DNA of 64,000 bases, taken from Nitrospira sp. (GTDB lineage Bacteria > Nitrospirota > Nitrospiria > Nitrospirales > Nitrospiraceae). Shown here one piece after another: positions 29,335-38,981 of this stretch. How positions within the stretch are numbered: the stretch's first letter is position 1; every line of letters starts with the position of its first letter. The stretch covers positions 1 to 64,000 of the forward strand of contig JADLEJ010000050.1 in assembly GCA_020846195.1 (NCBI GenBank). The letters are read 5' to 3'. The notes under the pieces are model-generated. The model made no database searches and was not told the DNA's origin. It saw only the letters and a program-made list of their open reading frames with translations. The position numbers were made by a program, and so were the translations under genes.

Positions 29335-29715
29335 GTGATGCGGATGCGTGCAATGACACATATGTTGATCAGTCTCCTATGGGCGACACAGCTGTTGTTT
29401 AGTGCGGCGCCAGCACTAGCCGACCAGGCGACGTACATCTACGACGACCTGGGCCGGCTGTCGCAGGTGATCGATGGGCAGGGGCATGTCGCGACGTATA
29501 GTTACGATGCGGTCGGCAATCTGCTCTCCATCGCTCGCAATACTGGCGGTGTCGGCGCGCCAACCATCACTGGCCTGACACCGAATAGCGGCGCGGCAGG
29601 ATCGACCGTGGTTGTGACGCTCACCGGCACGAATCTCACTGGCGCGGCGCTGGCGACGGACAATCCCGGCATTCAGGTCCAGCATGTGGTCACGACACCT
29701 CTTGCCGCAACCTGA
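29335..29715 (+). pseudogene. N-terminal fragment of secreted RHS/YD-repeat protein with IPT/TIG-like domain
   Basis: Signal peptide, TYIYDDLGRLSQVIDGQGHVATYSYDAVGNLLSI, PTITGLTPNSGAAGSTVVVTLTGTNLTGA; truncated. Confidence 0.75.
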
Positions 29716-31210
29716 CGACAGTGAGTTCGGTACGGATCGCGTCTTTTTATCGCTCTTGTCCACTCCCCCTCCACTGGCCTATCATCCCACCAGCTCAATC
29801 ATTTTCTCCTTAGACGTGGAGCCTCGATTGCCCGTTCGCTTCCGCATTGAAGACCCCGCGCTCGCGGCGCCTCTCCGCCAGATCGAACGGCTGATTCGCC
29901 AGGCCGGCGGCAGGCTCTGGCTCGTCGGTGGATGTGTGCGCGATCTGATTCTCGAACGGCAGCCCCGCGATCTGGATCTCGAAGTCTCCGGCATTCCCGC
30001 CGGCCAGCTGCACAGTCTTCTCTCTGAACATTTCTCCATCCAGTTTGTCGGCCGGGCCTTCGGCGTGTTTAAGCTCACCGGCCTGCCGATCGACATCTCG
30101 CTGCCCATGCGGCGCCCGCTGGAGGAGCCATCGATTCCCGGCCTGCTCCAGCAGGCCGATCCCGGAATGGAGATCGACGAAGCCCTGTCGCGCCGCGACT
30201 TCACGATGAACGCGATGGCCTGGGACCCCGACACGCTGGACTTCCACGATCCCTTTCATGGCCGCGACGATCTCAAGGCCGTCACCCTGCGCCACGTCTC
30301 TGCGCGCTTCGCCGAAGACCCCCTGCGCGTGCTGCGCGGGATGCAACTGGCCGCGCGCTACGACCTGACGGCGGCACCGGAGACGCTCGCGCTCTGCCAG
30401 TCGCTCACGCAAGACCAGCTCCCGAGCGAACGGATCTGGGAGGAATGGAAGAAACTCCTGCTCCAAGGCGTCATCCTCTCGAAGGGGCTCCAGTGGCTCA
30501 ACGATTGCGGCTGGCTCCGGTTCTATCCGGAACTCGCCGCCTTGCGCGGGTGTCAACAAGATCCGGTATGGCACCCGGAAGGCGATGTCTGGATTCACAC
30601 GCTCCACTGCCTGGACTGGTTTGCCAAAGAACGCACCGGACAGCCAGAAGACGATCTGACTGTCGGCCTTGGCGTGCTCTGTCACGACTTCGGCAAACCC
30701 GCCGCAACGAAGGAGGAGTTCGGGCGCATCACCGCGCGCGGCCATGAATCGGAAGGAGAGGCTCCAGCCAGACAATTTCTGGCCAGGCTCACCAATCAAA
30801 CCGGCCTAGCCGACGAGGTTGCAGTCCTTGTGCTCTGTCATTTGCGCCCCGGTGCGCTCTACGGAGGACAGGCCTCGGACAGCGCGGTTCGCCGTCTCGC
30901 CCGGCAAGTGGGCCGCATCGACCGTCTCGTGCGCGTAGCCCGCGCCGATCATGCTGGACGGCCGCCAAAACCGTTCGACGATTTTCCAGCCGGCGAGTGG
31001 CTGCTCAGGAAAGCGCGTGAGTTGGATGTCGACAGGCAAGGCCCTGTTCCAATCGTGATGGGCCGCCATCTGCTCGCGATGGGGATTGCGCCAGGCCCAG
31101 AAATGGGCCAATGCCTCGATGACTGCTACGAAGCTCAGCTGGATGGTTTGTTCACCACGCTTGACGAAGGCCTGGCCTACGCCCGCCGGATACTCGCGTC
31201 TTCTTTGTAA
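29684..31210 (+). CDS. CCA-adding enzyme / tRNA nucleotidyltransferase with HD domain (true start downstream of 29684)
   Basis: LWLVGGCVRDLILERQPRDLDLEVSG, RRDFTMNAMAWDP, CHDFGKP. Confidence 0.85.
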   Translation: MWSRHLLPQPDDSEFGTDRVFLSLLSTPPPLAYHPTSSIIFSLDVEPRLPVRFRIEDPALAAPLRQIERLIRQAGGRLWLVGGCVRDLILERQPRDLDLEVSGIPAGQLHSLLSEHFSIQFVGRAFGVFKLTGLPIDISLPMRRPLEEPSIPGLLQQADPGMEIDEALSRRDFTMNAMAWDPDTLDFHDPFHGRDDLKAVTLRHVSARFAEDPLRVLRGMQLAARYDLTAAPETLALCQSLTQDQLPSERIWEEWKKLLLQGVILSKGLQWLNDCGWLRFYPELAALRGCQQDPVWHPEGDVWIHTLHCLDWFAKERTGQPEDDLTVGLGVLCHDFGKPAATKEEFGRITARGHESEGEAPARQFLARLTNQTGLADEVAVLVLCHLRPGALYGGQASDSAVRRLARQVGRIDRLVRVARADHAGRPPKPFDDFPAGEWLLRKARELDVDRQGPVPIVMGRHLLAMGIAPGPEMGQCLDDCYEAQLDGLFTTLDEGLAYARRILASSL

Positions 31211-31296
31211 CTCCCATCTCCGCACCCGTTTTCCATCATGCCATTGTGTCTTCCCGCCTCTTGCTCCCTCACGCATCGGCGTCATATGATCGCCTT

Positions 31297-31491
31297 ATGC
31301 AGGTACAACTCAGCCATCCGTCCAGAACGGTCGAGGTCAAAGGCCCAAAGAAGGCCAAGGATCTTTTGAAAGAACTGAGCCTTGTCGTGGAAGCGCATCT
31401 AGTCATCCGCGGCGATGAGCTTGTCACCGAAGACGAGATGCTCTACGACCAAGACCAGATCGAAATCCGTCCGGTGATTTCCGGCGGATAA
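31297..31491 (+). CDS. MoaD/ThiS/TtuB-like sulfur carrier protein
   Basis: MQVQLSHPSRTVEVKGPKKAKDLLKELSL...DQIEIRPVISGG with C-terminal GG. Confidence 0.75.
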   Translation: MQVQLSHPSRTVEVKGPKKAKDLLKELSLVVEAHLVIRGDELVTEDEMLYDQDQIEIRPVISGG

Positions 31492-31892
31492 TACTTACTC
31501 TTGATCGCTAAGAAGTCCTACGGTCAGCGAATGACTGCCCCCTGCAATCCACCGAACATAGCGACTGCGGCCTAACACCCCTACACCTCCTCCAACGACA
31601 CGCAATAATTGCACGGGGCTTCATTGCGCAAGATCGCTGTTGCGCACGAAACCGTTCCTTCTCGCTCTCTGAACAGCATAGGCCATCTTCCCAAGAGTCA
31701 GATTCTTCGCAGACTGTGCTCAAAGAAAGAGTCATGGCGCGATTTTCATAACGAATGGTCCTGCTGCCGAGAACCGAGTCTTCGCATGACGCGAGACCTC
31801 CTCCGCTACACACCCAGAACCCAGCCCGGTGTACAGCGATACCCCACCATGGTAGCATCACGCCACATTGTGCAAATGAGGCCGCATTCACT

Positions 31893-33287
31893 ATGTTCCG
31901 CCCTTCCCCCCAAACCAGCCTCTTTCAAGATCTTCCCATCCGTCTCATTAGCACCGTACTTCTGATTCTGGCACTAGTGGTCTCTGTGCTGCTGTTATTC
32001 GGCCTTGAACACGAAAAAGTCATTGTCCAGGGGCTCTCGGAGGGGAAAGATCTTCCCACCGGGTTCCTGTCGGGACTGTGGCAATCCCGTTACGATATGC
32101 TTTCGATGACGCTGTTGCTCTTCCTGCTCGGCAGCATCGGGATCGCCGCCGTCATTACCTTCCAGCATTACAGCAGCACGCGACGGACACTTGAAGAAGT
32201 CAAAGGCCTTGCCCGAAACATCCTCGAAAGCATTCCCACCGGCGTCGTGACGGTCGACCGCAACGGCCAAATCACAGCCGTGAATCCCTCGGCGACGGTT
32301 ACACTCCAACGCTCAACGGACACCCTTCTCGGACAATCTTACGAAGATGTGTTTGTCGAAGGAGAGACAATTCGTCTGGTGCTCGACGGCGTCCTGCAAA
32401 GCCACCGCCATGTGGATCATCATGATATGCCTTACGACACCACCGGCCAGCCTCGCACAATCCGCGTCACGACGGCAGACCTGGCCGGAGACGACGGCCG
32501 GTCGGCCGGCGCCATTGTGCTGCTGAAGGACGTCACGGAGCTGCTGAATTTGGAGCGGCGCGTACGAGTCGCGGACAAACTGACCGGCCTGCATACCCTC
32601 TCAGCGGGCGTGGCCCACGAGTTGCGCAATCCCTTGAGCGCAGTGGACCTGAACCTCCATCTACTCGAAGAAGAATTGAAAGAGCAGGGCGCCCTGGGAA
32701 AGCAATCGATCCATTACATCCACGTACTGAACGCCGAATGCCGCCGGCTGTCTGTGATTCTCGATAACTTCATGAAATTCGCACGATCCGGCTCTATGGG
32801 AATGCATGAAGTCCATGTGCTCGCCGCCATCGAGCATATTATGGCGCTGATGCAGTTCGACGCGGAAGAACGAAAGATTCTCTTCACGCACACAGTCGAA
32901 ACAGCCCTGCCTCCCGTCCTCGGCGATGAGACGCAAATCGGCCAGGTCTTATTGAACATCGTGGTCAACGCGTTCCATGCCATGCCGGACGGCGGACAGT
33001 GCCACATCACCGCTGAGACACGAACCACGGACGGCAAACACTGGGTGGAGATTTCGGTGAAAGACACAGGCCTCGGCATTCAGCAAGAAGCCTTGCCCCG
33101 CTTATTCGAGCCCTTCTATACGACCAACCCCAACGGAACCGGACTTGGGCTCGCGATTGCCTACCGGATCATGCAGGATCACGAGGGAACGATTACGGTA
33201 TCGAGCGCTCCAGGTCACGGCACGACCGTGACGATAGGATTCCCTGCCGGAGTCGGCCGACTTCAGGCCATCGGAACAGCGTCATGA
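31893..33287 (+). CDS. membrane PAS-domain sensor histidine kinase
   Basis: Two TM segments, PAS, HisKA AHELRNPLSAV, HATPase DTGLGI...GTGLGLAI. Confidence 0.9.
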   Translation: MFRPSPQTSLFQDLPIRLISTVLLILALVVSVLLLFGLEHEKVIVQGLSEGKDLPTGFLSGLWQSRYDMLSMTLLLFLLGSIGIAAVITFQHYSSTRRTLEEVKGLARNILESIPTGVVTVDRNGQITAVNPSATVTLQRSTDTLLGQSYEDVFVEGETIRLVLDGVLQSHRHVDHHDMPYDTTGQPRTIRVTTADLAGDDGRSAGAIVLLKDVTELLNLERRVRVADKLTGLHTLSAGVAHELRNPLSAVDLNLHLLEEELKEQGALGKQSIHYIHVLNAECRRLSVILDNFMKFARSGSMGMHEVHVLAAIEHIMALMQFDAEERKILFTHTVETALPPVLGDETQIGQVLLNIVVNAFHAMPDGGQCHITAETRTTDGKHWVEISVKDTGLGIQQEALPRLFEPFYTTNPNGTGLGLAIAYRIMQDHEGTITVSSAPGHGTTVTIGFPAGVGRLQAIGTAS

Positions 33288-34642
33288 CGACACCGGCCCG
33301 CATCCTCATCGTGGACGACGAAGTAAACATTCGCGGCGCCTTGATGACCCTCCTTGAGAAGAAGGGGTACCAGGTGCGCGGAGCGGGAACGGGAGAGGAT
33401 GCGCTTGAACAACTCGCCGCCGCCGCCGCAGATTTGGTATTGACCGATCTCAAAATGCCGGGCATCGGCGGCATAGAATTCATCCGCCGCCTCAAAGCGA
33501 AATGGCCGGATACGGAAGTCGTGGTCATGACGGCGTATGGCTCGATCGATACCGCAGTCGACGCCATGCGCCACGGCGCCTACGACTACCTCGCCAAACC
33601 CCTCGATCGCGAACGTTTTCCCGTCGTGGTCGAGAAAGCCCTTGAACGACGCGTCCTCGTCACGGAAAACAGACACCTGCGGGACCGCCTCGAAACCAGA
33701 GCGCGCTTCGATCAAATGGTCGGCGCCAGCGAACCCCTGCAGCGGGTCTACAGCCTGGTGGACATGGTCGCCGACAGCGCGGTCACCGTCCTGCTGACAG
33801 GAGAAAGCGGCACCGGAAAAGAACTTGTCGCCCGGGCCATCCACCACCGAAGCGCGAGAGCCAATGGGCCGTTTGTGACCGTGAATTGCGGCGCCCTGCC
33901 GGAGAGCCTCTTCGAAAGCGAGCTGTTCGGATACGAAAAAGGCGCCTTCACCAGCGCGATGGCGACCAAGGCCGGCCGGTTCGAGCTGGCTGACAGCGGC
34001 ACGCTGCTGCTGGACGAAGTCGGTGAATTATCGCTGAAATCCCAAGTCGACTTTCTGCGCGTCCTGGAAACCAAAGAGTTCCGGCGCCTGGGCGGAACGA
34101 AGCTGATCACGGTCGATGCCCGGATCATCGCGGCGACCAACCGCAACCTGGAGGAGGCGGTCAAACAGGGCGCGTTTCGAGAAGATCTGTACTACCGGCT
34201 CAATGTGGTGCCGATCCGCCTGCCGCCCCTTCGTGAGCGAGGCGACGATATCCCTCTGCTGGTAGACCGATTTCTCATGGAGTGCGCGACCCAGCATCAC
34301 CGTGAACCGAAAGACGTGTCGCGGGAAGCCATGCGACTGTTTCGGTTATATGGATGGCCGGGAAACATCCGCCAACTACGCAACCTGATGGAACGCCTCG
34401 TCGTCACGGTGCGGGATAAAACGATTCAGCCTGAGCACTTGCCCGAAGAGATCCAGGCCAGCAAGGAAAACGCGCATACATTACTCGTCACTCTGGGAAC
34501 CTCTTTAGAGCAGATCGAACGAGATGTCATCCAGCGAACATTAGCTGAAGTCACCAATCACCGGGAACATGCCGCCAAGCTCTTAGGCATCAGCCTCCGA
34601 ACGCTTCAGTACAAAATCAAGGAATACGGCATCCGGGCCTGA
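33284..34642 (+). CDS. sigma-54-dependent response regulator (NtrC family)
   Basis: Receiver ILIVDDE, GESGTGKELVARAIH, GAFTSA, C-terminal HTH; ATGA overlap with kinase. Confidence 0.94.
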   Translation: MTTPARILIVDDEVNIRGALMTLLEKKGYQVRGAGTGEDALEQLAAAAADLVLTDLKMPGIGGIEFIRRLKAKWPDTEVVVMTAYGSIDTAVDAMRHGAYDYLAKPLDRERFPVVVEKALERRVLVTENRHLRDRLETRARFDQMVGASEPLQRVYSLVDMVADSAVTVLLTGESGTGKELVARAIHHRSARANGPFVTVNCGALPESLFESELFGYEKGAFTSAMATKAGRFELADSGTLLLDEVGELSLKSQVDFLRVLETKEFRRLGGTKLITVDARIIAATNRNLEEAVKQGAFREDLYYRLNVVPIRLPPLRERGDDIPLLVDRFLMECATQHHREPKDVSREAMRLFRLYGWPGNIRQLRNLMERLVVTVRDKTIQPEHLPEEIQASKENAHTLLVTLGTSLEQIERDVIQRTLAEVTNHREHAAKLLGISLRTLQYKIKEYGIRA

Positions 34643-34690
34643 CCGCCATCTCGTGGCGGCTCCCCACCCACAGCCGGATCAAACGCCGCG

Positions 34691-34705
34691 CTGCAATATT
34701 TGCAG
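34691..34705. promoter_or_regulatory. candidate activator-binding palindrome 1
   Basis: CTGCAA-TAT-TTGCAG. Confidence 0.6.
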
Positions 34706-34732
34706 GACTCTACCGGCGTCGATTCAGGATCA

Positions 34733-34749
34733 CCTGCAAGTCTTGCAGG
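34733..34749. promoter_or_regulatory. candidate activator-binding palindrome 2
   Basis: CCTGCAAG-T-CTTGCAGG, same half-site as palindrome 1, 43 bp centre to centre. Confidence 0.65.
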
Positions 34750-34854
34750 CCGCGATGACGCCGTTCCTCTACAATTCGCAATGGGAACCCCCCTTTTCCT
34801 GTAAGTGCGCCATTTCTTTCACGCCATCCCGACATACTCGCATAACAAGACCGC

Positions 34855-34870
34855 GGGCATCTTCCCTGCA
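34855..34870 (+). promoter_or_regulatory. candidate sigma-54 (-24/-12) promoter
   Basis: GGGCATCTTCCCTGCA: GG-N10-GC spacing, GGCAT and TGCA elements. Confidence 0.5.
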
Positions 34871-34877
34871 TTGCCCT

Positions 34878-34900
34878 ATGACATATTTTGCGTATGTCAT
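34878..34900. promoter_or_regulatory. perfect inverted repeat at the predicted transcription start
   Basis: ATGACATA-N7-TATGTCAT. Confidence 0.55.
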
Positions 34901-34994
34901 GAACCGATGAACTGGCCACTCGCTGACGACCTTGAGTGGACGGTTGAAGGTCATCGTTTTATCTTCCCCCTAAACAAAGTGAGCACGGCCTCCA

Positions 34995-35234
34995 ATGTCG
35001 AATGAGCCTTGGATCGCGCGCCTGGCTGAATTGCAGAAGCTTTTGACAGTCTGCCCCGCGGATCTCCTTGCACGGTGCGAGTTGGCGCTCTTACTCGAAA
35101 AGCTGGACCAGTACGAAGAGGCTCATTTCAACTGGAAGGCGGTCCTGGATTCTGACCCGAACAATCTCAAAGCCCGCGAAGGCATGGCTCGCTGCCGAAG
35201 GCGAACCGGCCGGCCGCTGCAATCTCGGATGTGA
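34995..35234 (+). CDS. small TPR-like protein, first gene of putative Ehr operon
   Basis: 79 aa; CELALLLEKLDQYEEAHFNWKAVLDSDPNNLKAREGMARC is one to two TPR-like helices pairs. Confidence 0.65.
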   Translation: MSNEPWIARLAELQKLLTVCPADLLARCELALLLEKLDQYEEAHFNWKAVLDSDPNNLKAREGMARCRRRTGRPLQSRM

Positions 35235-35300
35235 CTCAGCAAACGACGGCCTAGCCCTGCGGAAGGGGAACTGTACTATTTATACTGATGGTCCAACCGT

Positions 35301-37325
35301 ATGCTGAATGTACTGTGGGTCCTTCTCATAGGATATGCAGCCGGCATGGTTCTCCCGCTCTATCCGCGGCAGCCAGATACACAACGCCTCGCGGCCAGTA
35401 TCTGCGCCAGCGTCGCGGCCGGCGCAGGCATCGCGTTGGGACTCCTTGGACTCACTGCGCCTGAACCGGTTGCCTTCTCCATTTCTTCGACTGCCCCACT
35501 GCTCGTTTTCGCAATCCGCATTGATCCCCTGTCGGCGTTTTTCGTCTTAACGATCTCGCTGGTCGGCCTCGCCGCCGCAATCTATGCCGTCGGGTATGTC
35601 CGGCATTTCCAGGGAGGCACCTCTATCGCGGCGCTGGGGTCGCTCGCCAACGGATTTCTTCTCTCCATGACTCTCGTCGTGCTTGCCGACAACGGACTTT
35701 TCTTTTTGATGGTCTGGGAACTGATGTCCCTTGCTTCCTACTTTCTGGTCGTCACAGAACATGAGAAAACGGACGTGCGTTACGCCGGCTTCTTCTATCT
35801 GGCTATGACGCACATCGGCACCGCATTTATCGCTCTCGCGTATTTGATCCTGTTCCAATCGGCCGGATCGTTCTCATTCGAAGCCTTTCGCCATCCGGAG
35901 CGGGCCGTACCGGAAGAGATCCGAACTCTGATCTTTCTCGCTGCCTTGATCGGCTTCGGCACAAAGGCCGGGATCGTGCCCCTGCATGTCTGGCTGCCCT
36001 ATGCCCACCCGGCCGCGCCGTCGCATATCTCCGCGCTCATGTCCGGCGTCATGATCAAGACCGCCATCTATGCGCTCATCCGGATCTACTTCGATTTCCT
36101 CGGAGGACAGTTTCCCTGGTGGTGGGGATTCCTGGTGCTGCTCGCCGGAGCTCTGTCCGCAATCCTAGGCGTGATGTATGCGCTCATGGAACACGACCTC
36201 AAGCGTCTCCTGGCATTTCATAGCGTGGAAAACATCGGCATTATTTTGCTGAGCATCGGCGCCGGCATGATTTTTCAAACCTACGGGCTCAAAGAGTTTG
36301 CCGCGCTGGGCCTGTTGGCCGGGCTCTACCACACCATCAATCATGCCATGTTCAAAACCCTGCTCTTTCTGGGAGCAGGCTCTCTCCTCTACGCGGCGCA
36401 TACGAGGAACATGGAGGAATATGGCGGGCTGCTCCGGCGCATGCCCTGGACCGGTCTGTTTTTCCTCATCGGCGCGGTATCGATCTCGGCCCTTCCCCCG
36501 ACCAACGGATTCGTGAGCGAATGGTTGATCTTTCAAACGCTCTTCCTGAGCGTTCAGCTCCCGGATCTGCTCCTCAAGTTAATGCTTCCGATTGCCGCGG
36601 CCATCCTGGCCTTGACCGGCGTATTGGCCCTGGCCTGTTTCGCCAAAGCCTTCGGCATTTCGTTTCTAGCGCTCCCGCGAAGCGCTCACGCGCGCCATGC
36701 CGAAGAAGTCCCGGCCGCCATGAAAATCGGGATGGGCATCCCGGCCCTGCTGTGCATCGGACTTGGCCTGGCTCCCATGGCCGCGATCCCGCTCCTCGAC
36801 CGGATTACCGAGCCGCTGACCGGCGTTTCCATCGCCGGCAAGGTGCTGGCGCTCGATGGCTGGGCCTTGGCGCCGGTGAATATGGAGTTCTCCAGCTTGT
36901 CGCCCTCCATGCTGGCAGCCATGCTGATTCTGACCGGGCTCCTCGGCCTGGCCTTGGCCTTTCTCTTTGGCGGCCGTCTGGCAAAGCGCTATTACAAGAC
37001 CTGGGGGTGCGGGATGAATCTCTCTCCGCGGATGGAATACACGGCCACGGGATTTGTCCAACCGATTAAGCGGGTCTTCAGCACCATTTACCAGCCGACG
37101 GTCAAGCTCGAAACCGAGTTTCTGCAAGAGTCCCGCTACTTCGCCAAACAACGGAAGTTTGAACTTCACATCGAACCGGTCTTTGAGAAGCATCTTTACG
37201 ATCCAGCCGTTCGTGTCTTTCTGAAAATCGCTGACCGTCTGCGCCTGCTCCAGGCAGGCAGCCTCCACCTGTATCTGGCCTATATTTTCGTAACGCTGGC
37301 CGTCTTATTGCTGTTCGCTGTCTAG
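35301..37325 (+). CDS. hyfB: hydrogenase-4 component B-like proton-pumping subunit (EhrA-like)
   Basis: Antiporter-type membrane subunit; KAGIVPLHVWLPYAHPAAPSHISALMSGVMIK. Confidence 0.88.
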   Translation: MLNVLWVLLIGYAAGMVLPLYPRQPDTQRLAASICASVAAGAGIALGLLGLTAPEPVAFSISSTAPLLVFAIRIDPLSAFFVLTISLVGLAAAIYAVGYVRHFQGGTSIAALGSLANGFLLSMTLVVLADNGLFFLMVWELMSLASYFLVVTEHEKTDVRYAGFFYLAMTHIGTAFIALAYLILFQSAGSFSFEAFRHPERAVPEEIRTLIFLAALIGFGTKAGIVPLHVWLPYAHPAAPSHISALMSGVMIKTAIYALIRIYFDFLGGQFPWWWGFLVLLAGALSAILGVMYALMEHDLKRLLAFHSVENIGIILLSIGAGMIFQTYGLKEFAALGLLAGLYHTINHAMFKTLLFLGAGSLLYAAHTRNMEEYGGLLRRMPWTGLFFLIGAVSISALPPTNGFVSEWLIFQTLFLSVQLPDLLLKLMLPIAAAILALTGVLALACFAKAFGISFLALPRSAHARHAEEVPAAMKIGMGIPALLCIGLGLAPMAAIPLLDRITEPLTGVSIAGKVLALDGWALAPVNMEFSSLSPSMLAAMLILTGLLGLALAFLFGGRLAKRYYKTWGCGMNLSPRMEYTATGFVQPIKRVFSTIYQPTVKLETEFLQESRYFAKQRKFELHIEPVFEKHLYDPAVRVFLKIADRLRLLQAGSLHLYLAYIFVTLAVLLLFAV

Positions 37326-37339
37326 GAGACGCGCGAAGG

Positions 37340-38299
37340 ATGCCCCCCATCGTCCAATCCTTGTTGCTCGTAACGGCGCAAGTCATCGTCTTGCTCGCAG
37401 TCTCGCCCTTCCTCGTGGGACTCATCCGCAAGGTAAAGGCACGATTCCAATGCCGGCAAGGCGCCGGTGTCTTCCAGCCTTATGCCGATCTCGCCAAGCT
37501 GTTCCATAAACAGCCGGTGCTTTCAACGACTACCTCATGGATCTTTACCGCCACGCCGTATATCCTCTTCGCCTCCACACTCTCTGCCGGCCTGTTGGTC
37601 CCCACGCTCAGCTCCCAGGCTCCACTGAACTTTGCGGGAAACATCATTGCGCTCGTGTATCTCCTGGCGCTGGGAACGTTTTTTCTCATTCTTGCGGGAC
37701 TCGACGCCGGATCGGCGTTCGGCGGAATGGGCGGCAGCCGGGAAGCGATCGTGGCATCGTTGACGGAGCCGACCATGATCCTTTCCGTTTTTACCATTGC
37801 GCTGACCGCCGGCTCCACCAATCTCAGCACGATTGTCCATAAGACCGCGTTGTTGGAAGGGATCGTGACCGATCCGTCCCCGCATCTGATGGCGCTGGCC
37901 GCCCTGTTCATCGTGACACTTGCCGAGACCGGCCGGGTGCCGGTCGACAATCCGGCCACGCATCTCGAACTGACCATGATTCATGAAGCGATGGTCCTGG
38001 AATACTCGGGCCGCTACCTCGCCTTAGTCGAATGGGCGGCCGGCCTGAAGCTGGCGGTGTTTCTCTCGCTGATCGCCAATGTCTTCGCGCCTTGGGGCAT
38101 TGCGACGACATTAACGCCGGCCGCATTGGCGATCGGGCTCGTGGCCTACGCGGTAAAGATTGCAGGGCTGGCGGTGTCGATCGGCGTCCTCGAATGCATG
38201 TTTGCAAAGTTGAGGCTGTTCCGCGTGACGGATCTCCTGGGCGTCGCCTTTATCCTGGCGCTGCTCGGGTTGCTGTTCTTTTACATCCTTCGGAGCTGA
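37340..38299 (+). CDS. hyfC: hydrogenase-4 component C / NuoH-like subunit (EhrB-like)
   Basis: GVFQPYADLAKLFHKQPV..., ETGRVPVDNPATHLELTMIHEAMVLEYSG. Confidence 0.9.
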   Translation: MPPIVQSLLLVTAQVIVLLAVSPFLVGLIRKVKARFQCRQGAGVFQPYADLAKLFHKQPVLSTTTSWIFTATPYILFASTLSAGLLVPTLSSQAPLNFAGNIIALVYLLALGTFFLILAGLDAGSAFGGMGGSREAIVASLTEPTMILSVFTIALTAGSTNLSTIVHKTALLEGIVTDPSPHLMALAALFIVTLAETGRVPVDNPATHLELTMIHEAMVLEYSGRYLALVEWAAGLKLAVFLSLIANVFAPWGIATTLTPAALAIGLVAYAVKIAGLAVSIGVLECMFAKLRLFRVTDLLGVAFILALLGLLFFYILRS

Positions 38300-38303
38300 A
38301 CCG

Positions 38304-38969
38304 ATGCCGCTTTCCTCCCACATCGGATCCCAACTCGTTGACTTGTGCTCGGCCTTGCTGTTGCTCACCTGCTTCGCCATCGTGGCGCAGCGGCGGCTCT
38401 CCGCCTGCGTCGACCTGTTCGCACTGCAGTCGGCCTTTCTCGCTCTGACGGCGGCGCTGGTGGCCTTCCTGACCGGACACCATCACATCTATATCGCGGC
38501 GGCACTGACCGGCGCGATCAAAGTGATCGCCATTCCGAGGGTGCTCAAGAAGGTCATCGAGCGCCTCAATGTCAAACGGGAACTGGTGATGAACGTCAAT
38601 GTGCCGGCCGGCCTGCTGATCTGCGGCGCCCTGGTCATGCTGGCCTTCTTCATCACGCAACCCATCATCCCGCTGGGCTTTCTGCTGACCCGCGACTCTC
38701 TGGCTATCGCGCTCGCGATCGTGCTCATCGGGTTTTTCACGATGATCGCCAGGCAAAAAGCCGTGACGCAGTTGGTGGGCTTTCTGGTCATGGAGAACGG
38801 CTTGTTCTTGGGGGCCACGGCCGCCACTTACGGGATGCCGTTGATCGTGGAGCTGGGAGTGTTCTTCGACGTGCTCATCGCGGCATTGATCGCGGGGATC
38901 TATACGAATCGCCTGCAAGACGCGTTCGATAGCGTGGATACGACTCATCTGACAGTCCTGAAAGAATAA
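38304..38969 (+). CDS. hyfE: hydrogenase-4 component E-like subunit (EhrC-like)
   Basis: Hydrophobic 221 aa, NuoK-like LVMENGLFLGATAATYGMPLIVELGVFFDVLIAALI. Confidence 0.82.
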   Translation: MPLSSHIGSQLVDLCSALLLLTCFAIVAQRRLSACVDLFALQSAFLALTAALVAFLTGHHHIYIAAALTGAIKVIAIPRVLKKVIERLNVKRELVMNVNVPAGLLICGALVMLAFFITQPIIPLGFLLTRDSLAIALAIVLIGFFTMIARQKAVTQLVGFLVMENGLFLGATAATYGMPLIVELGVFFDVLIAALIAGIYTNRLQDAFDSVDTTHLTVLKE

Positions 38970-38981
38970 GCAAAGGATCCG

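Noticed and set aside
29810-30799. 329-aa minus-strand ORF
   Set aside because: Antisense shadow of the CCA-adding enzyme gene.
31246-31491. 81-aa version of the sulfur-carrier ORF
   Set aside because: N-terminal 17 residues are not family-like; the internal ATG at 31297 gives the standard ThiS/MoaD start.
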